This document shows, piece after piece, positions 62,801 through 64,000 of a stretch of DNA of 64,000 nt (positions are counted from its first letter, which is position 1; each line of letters starts with the position of its first letter). The stretch is from Guyparkeria sp016278265. Its GTDB lineage: Bacteria > Pseudomonadota > Gammaproteobacteria > Halothiobacillales > Halothiobacillaceae. Position numbers and translations under genes: made by a program. Below the pieces are notes generated by a model. It was not told the origin of the DNA, did not search any database, and was given only the letters and a program-made list of their open reading frames with translations. The stretch is taken from assembly GCF_044582145.1 (NCBI RefSeq), contig NZ_JBDODO010000005.1; one strand, given 5' to 3'.

Positions 62801-64000
62801 ATGGAAGCGGAAGTTCAGGAAATCAGCGAACACTTGCGTCAGTACCCGCCGTTCGACCGGCTCGACCGGAAATGGCTGGACCAGATTGCCGCCCGCACGG
62901 ACGTGGCCTATTACCGAGAAGGCTCCATGATCCAGGAGTACGGCGAGCCGATCGACACGCTGCGTTACATCCGTAGCGGGGCGGTCGAGATCTATCGCCA
63001 CAACGGCGAGCTCTACAACCGGATCGGGGAAGGCGACATCTTTGGGCACACCGGCCTGCTGCACAATCGCCGGGTGCGGTTCCCGGTGCGCGCCATCGAG
63101 GACACATTAATCTATCTGATCCCGGCGGACATCTTCGACCGTCTCTGCGAGGAAGACGACCAGTTCGCCGATTTCGTCGAACTGTCCGGTCCACGCCTGC
63201 AGTCCACGGTGGAACAGAACGAGCGCGAAAACGACCTGATGGTCAGCCGCGTTCGTCGCTTGCTGACCCGCAGTCCGGTGAGCATCGAGGAAAACGCCAC
63301 GGTGCACGAGGCGGCTCGTTCGATGACCGACCATCACGTCTCGTCGATCCTGTTGCTGTCGCGGGCCGAGGGGGGTGACGAGCGTGCCTTTGCCGGTGAG
63401 GAGGACGGTCATTGGCGCCTGACCGGCATTCTGACGGATCAGGACCTGCGTGCCCGGGTGCTGGCCATCGGGCTGTCCGGGGAGACGCCACTCGCCGAGA
63501 TCAAGCACGACCGGCTGATCACCATCCAGTCGGACGAGTCGGTCTACGAGGCCATGCTCGCGATGCTGCGCAACAACGTCCACCACCTGCCGGTGCTGCA
63601 TCGGCGACGCCCCGTGGGCGTGGTGCATCTCTCCGATATCGTGCGTTACGAAACGCACAGCAGCCTGTACCTGGTCAGCAATATCTTCAACCAGGGATCG
63701 GTCAAGGGTCTTGCGCGGTTGATGCCGGACGTGCGGGCCGCCTTCGTACGGCTGGTGGATGACGGGGCGACCTCGCAGATGATCGGTCAGGCGATGTCCA
63801 GTATCGGCCGAAGCCTGATCAGACGGTTGATCGAACTGGCCGAGGCGGAGTTGGGCCCGCCGCCGGTGCCTTATTGCTTCATGGTCAATGGCTCGATGGC
63901 TCGAAACGATCAGACCATCGCCACGGACCAGGACAACGCGTTGATCCTGGACGATTCCTTCGACCCGGAACAGCACGATGCCTGGTTCGCGGCCCTGGCC
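62801..64000 (+). CDS. cNMP-binding-like / CBS / DUF294 protein, cut by window end
   Basis: The first 400 codons of a second member of the family at 13344. The N-terminal cNMP-binding-like barrel (about 8-125) has 'LRYIRSGAVEIYRHNGELYN'. The CBS pair (about 150-290) has 'HHVSSILLLS' and 'NNVHHLPVLHRRRPVGVVHL'. The DUF294 nucleotidyltransferase-like domain begins near 320 with 'NGSMARNDQTIATDQDNALI'. The frame is open at base 64000; about 220 residues should follow if the length is typical. The two proteins share layout but differ widely in sequence, so they are old paralogues. The start MEAEVQEISEH has GAG-rich sequence upstream. Confidence 0.85.
   Translation, partial: MEAEVQEISEHLRQYPPFDRLDRKWLDQIAARTDVAYYREGSMIQEYGEPIDTLRYIRSGAVEIYRHNGELYNRIGEGDIFGHTGLLHNRRVRFPVRAIEDTLIYLIPADIFDRLCEEDDQFADFVELSGPRLQSTVEQNERENDLMVSRVRRLLTRSPVSIEENATVHEAARSMTDHHVSSILLLSRAEGGDERAFAGEEDGHWRLTGILTDQDLRARVLAIGLSGETPLAEIKHDRLITIQSDESVYEAMLAMLRNNVHHLPVLHRRRPVGVVHLSDIVRYETHSSLYLVSNIFNQGSVKGLARLMPDVRAAFVRLVDDGATSQMIGQAMSSIGRSLIRRLIELAEAELGPPPVPYCFMVNGSMARNDQTIATDQDNALILDDSFDPEQHDAWFAALA

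Noticed and set aside
1..64000. tRNA genes, rRNA, CRISPR arrays, prophage or transposase genes
   Set aside because: No cloverleaf with a T-loop GTTCRA signature, no regularly spaced repeats, and no phage or transposase protein motifs were seen in any intergenic stretch.

Overview
The window is a GC-rich gammaproteobacterial chromosome segment. Gene content (NrdAB, PurL, PurB, Rep, RdgC, PepN, Ppc, Zwf/Gnd/Pgi, a complete glycogen cluster) and REP-type intergenic palindromes suggest a free-living, possibly halophilic or sulfur-oxidising lineage near Ectothiorhodospiraceae/Halothiobacillaceae. That placement is from recollection of protein style, not from a search. No rRNA, tRNA, CRISPR array, transposase or integrase was recognised.

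Layout. 1-7.4 kb is an accessory stretch. It holds decayed repeats, a Mx-type zinc metallopeptidase followed by an orphan ATP-grasp protein, then two long composite repeat units flanking an MscS channel gene and the 3' remnant of a cation antiporter, and finally two small genes bounded by attC-like palindromes (integron-style cassettes). 7.4-12 kb carries nrdA-nrdB, whose beta subunit has the Chlamydia-type class Ic active site (Phe in place of the radical Tyr), with candidate NrdR boxes and a perfect DnaA box upstream. 12.2-16 kb has a UDP-sugar epimerase, a cyclic-nucleotide/CBS/DUF294 signalling protein and a DnaQ-like exonuclease. 16-28 kb on the minus strand has an RND efflux pair, Rep helicase, a DMT exporter and purL.

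28-47.5 kb is a central-carbon and storage region. A minus operon glgB-glgA-DUF1631-PilZ is divergent from glgC-GH57-malQ. These are followed by ppc (minus) and a tightly packed gnd-zwf-pgi operon, then tsaB. Together they cover synthesis, branching and breakdown of alpha-glucan and its flow through the oxidative pentose phosphate and upper glycolytic steps. Overlapping start/stop codons tie two genes of unknown or signalling function (DUF1631, PilZ) to glgA.

47.5-64 kb is ordinary core and surface functions: a small secreted protein, crcB-queG, an HDOD protein, purB, rdgC, pepN, a lone motAB stator pair with a membrane methyltransferase, an RRM protein with a switch-like leader, a ChaN-type protein, a coiled-coil porin and a second CBS/DUF294 protein cut by the window end.

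The most unusual signal is the repeat family at 3.7-6.7 kb. Four near-intact copies, two per strand, share three ordered hairpins. Their loops are conserved while at least seven stem base pairs differ between copies by paired, compensating substitutions. That is evidence of selection on a folded RNA or single-stranded DNA, not on the short spurious reading frames that cross it.
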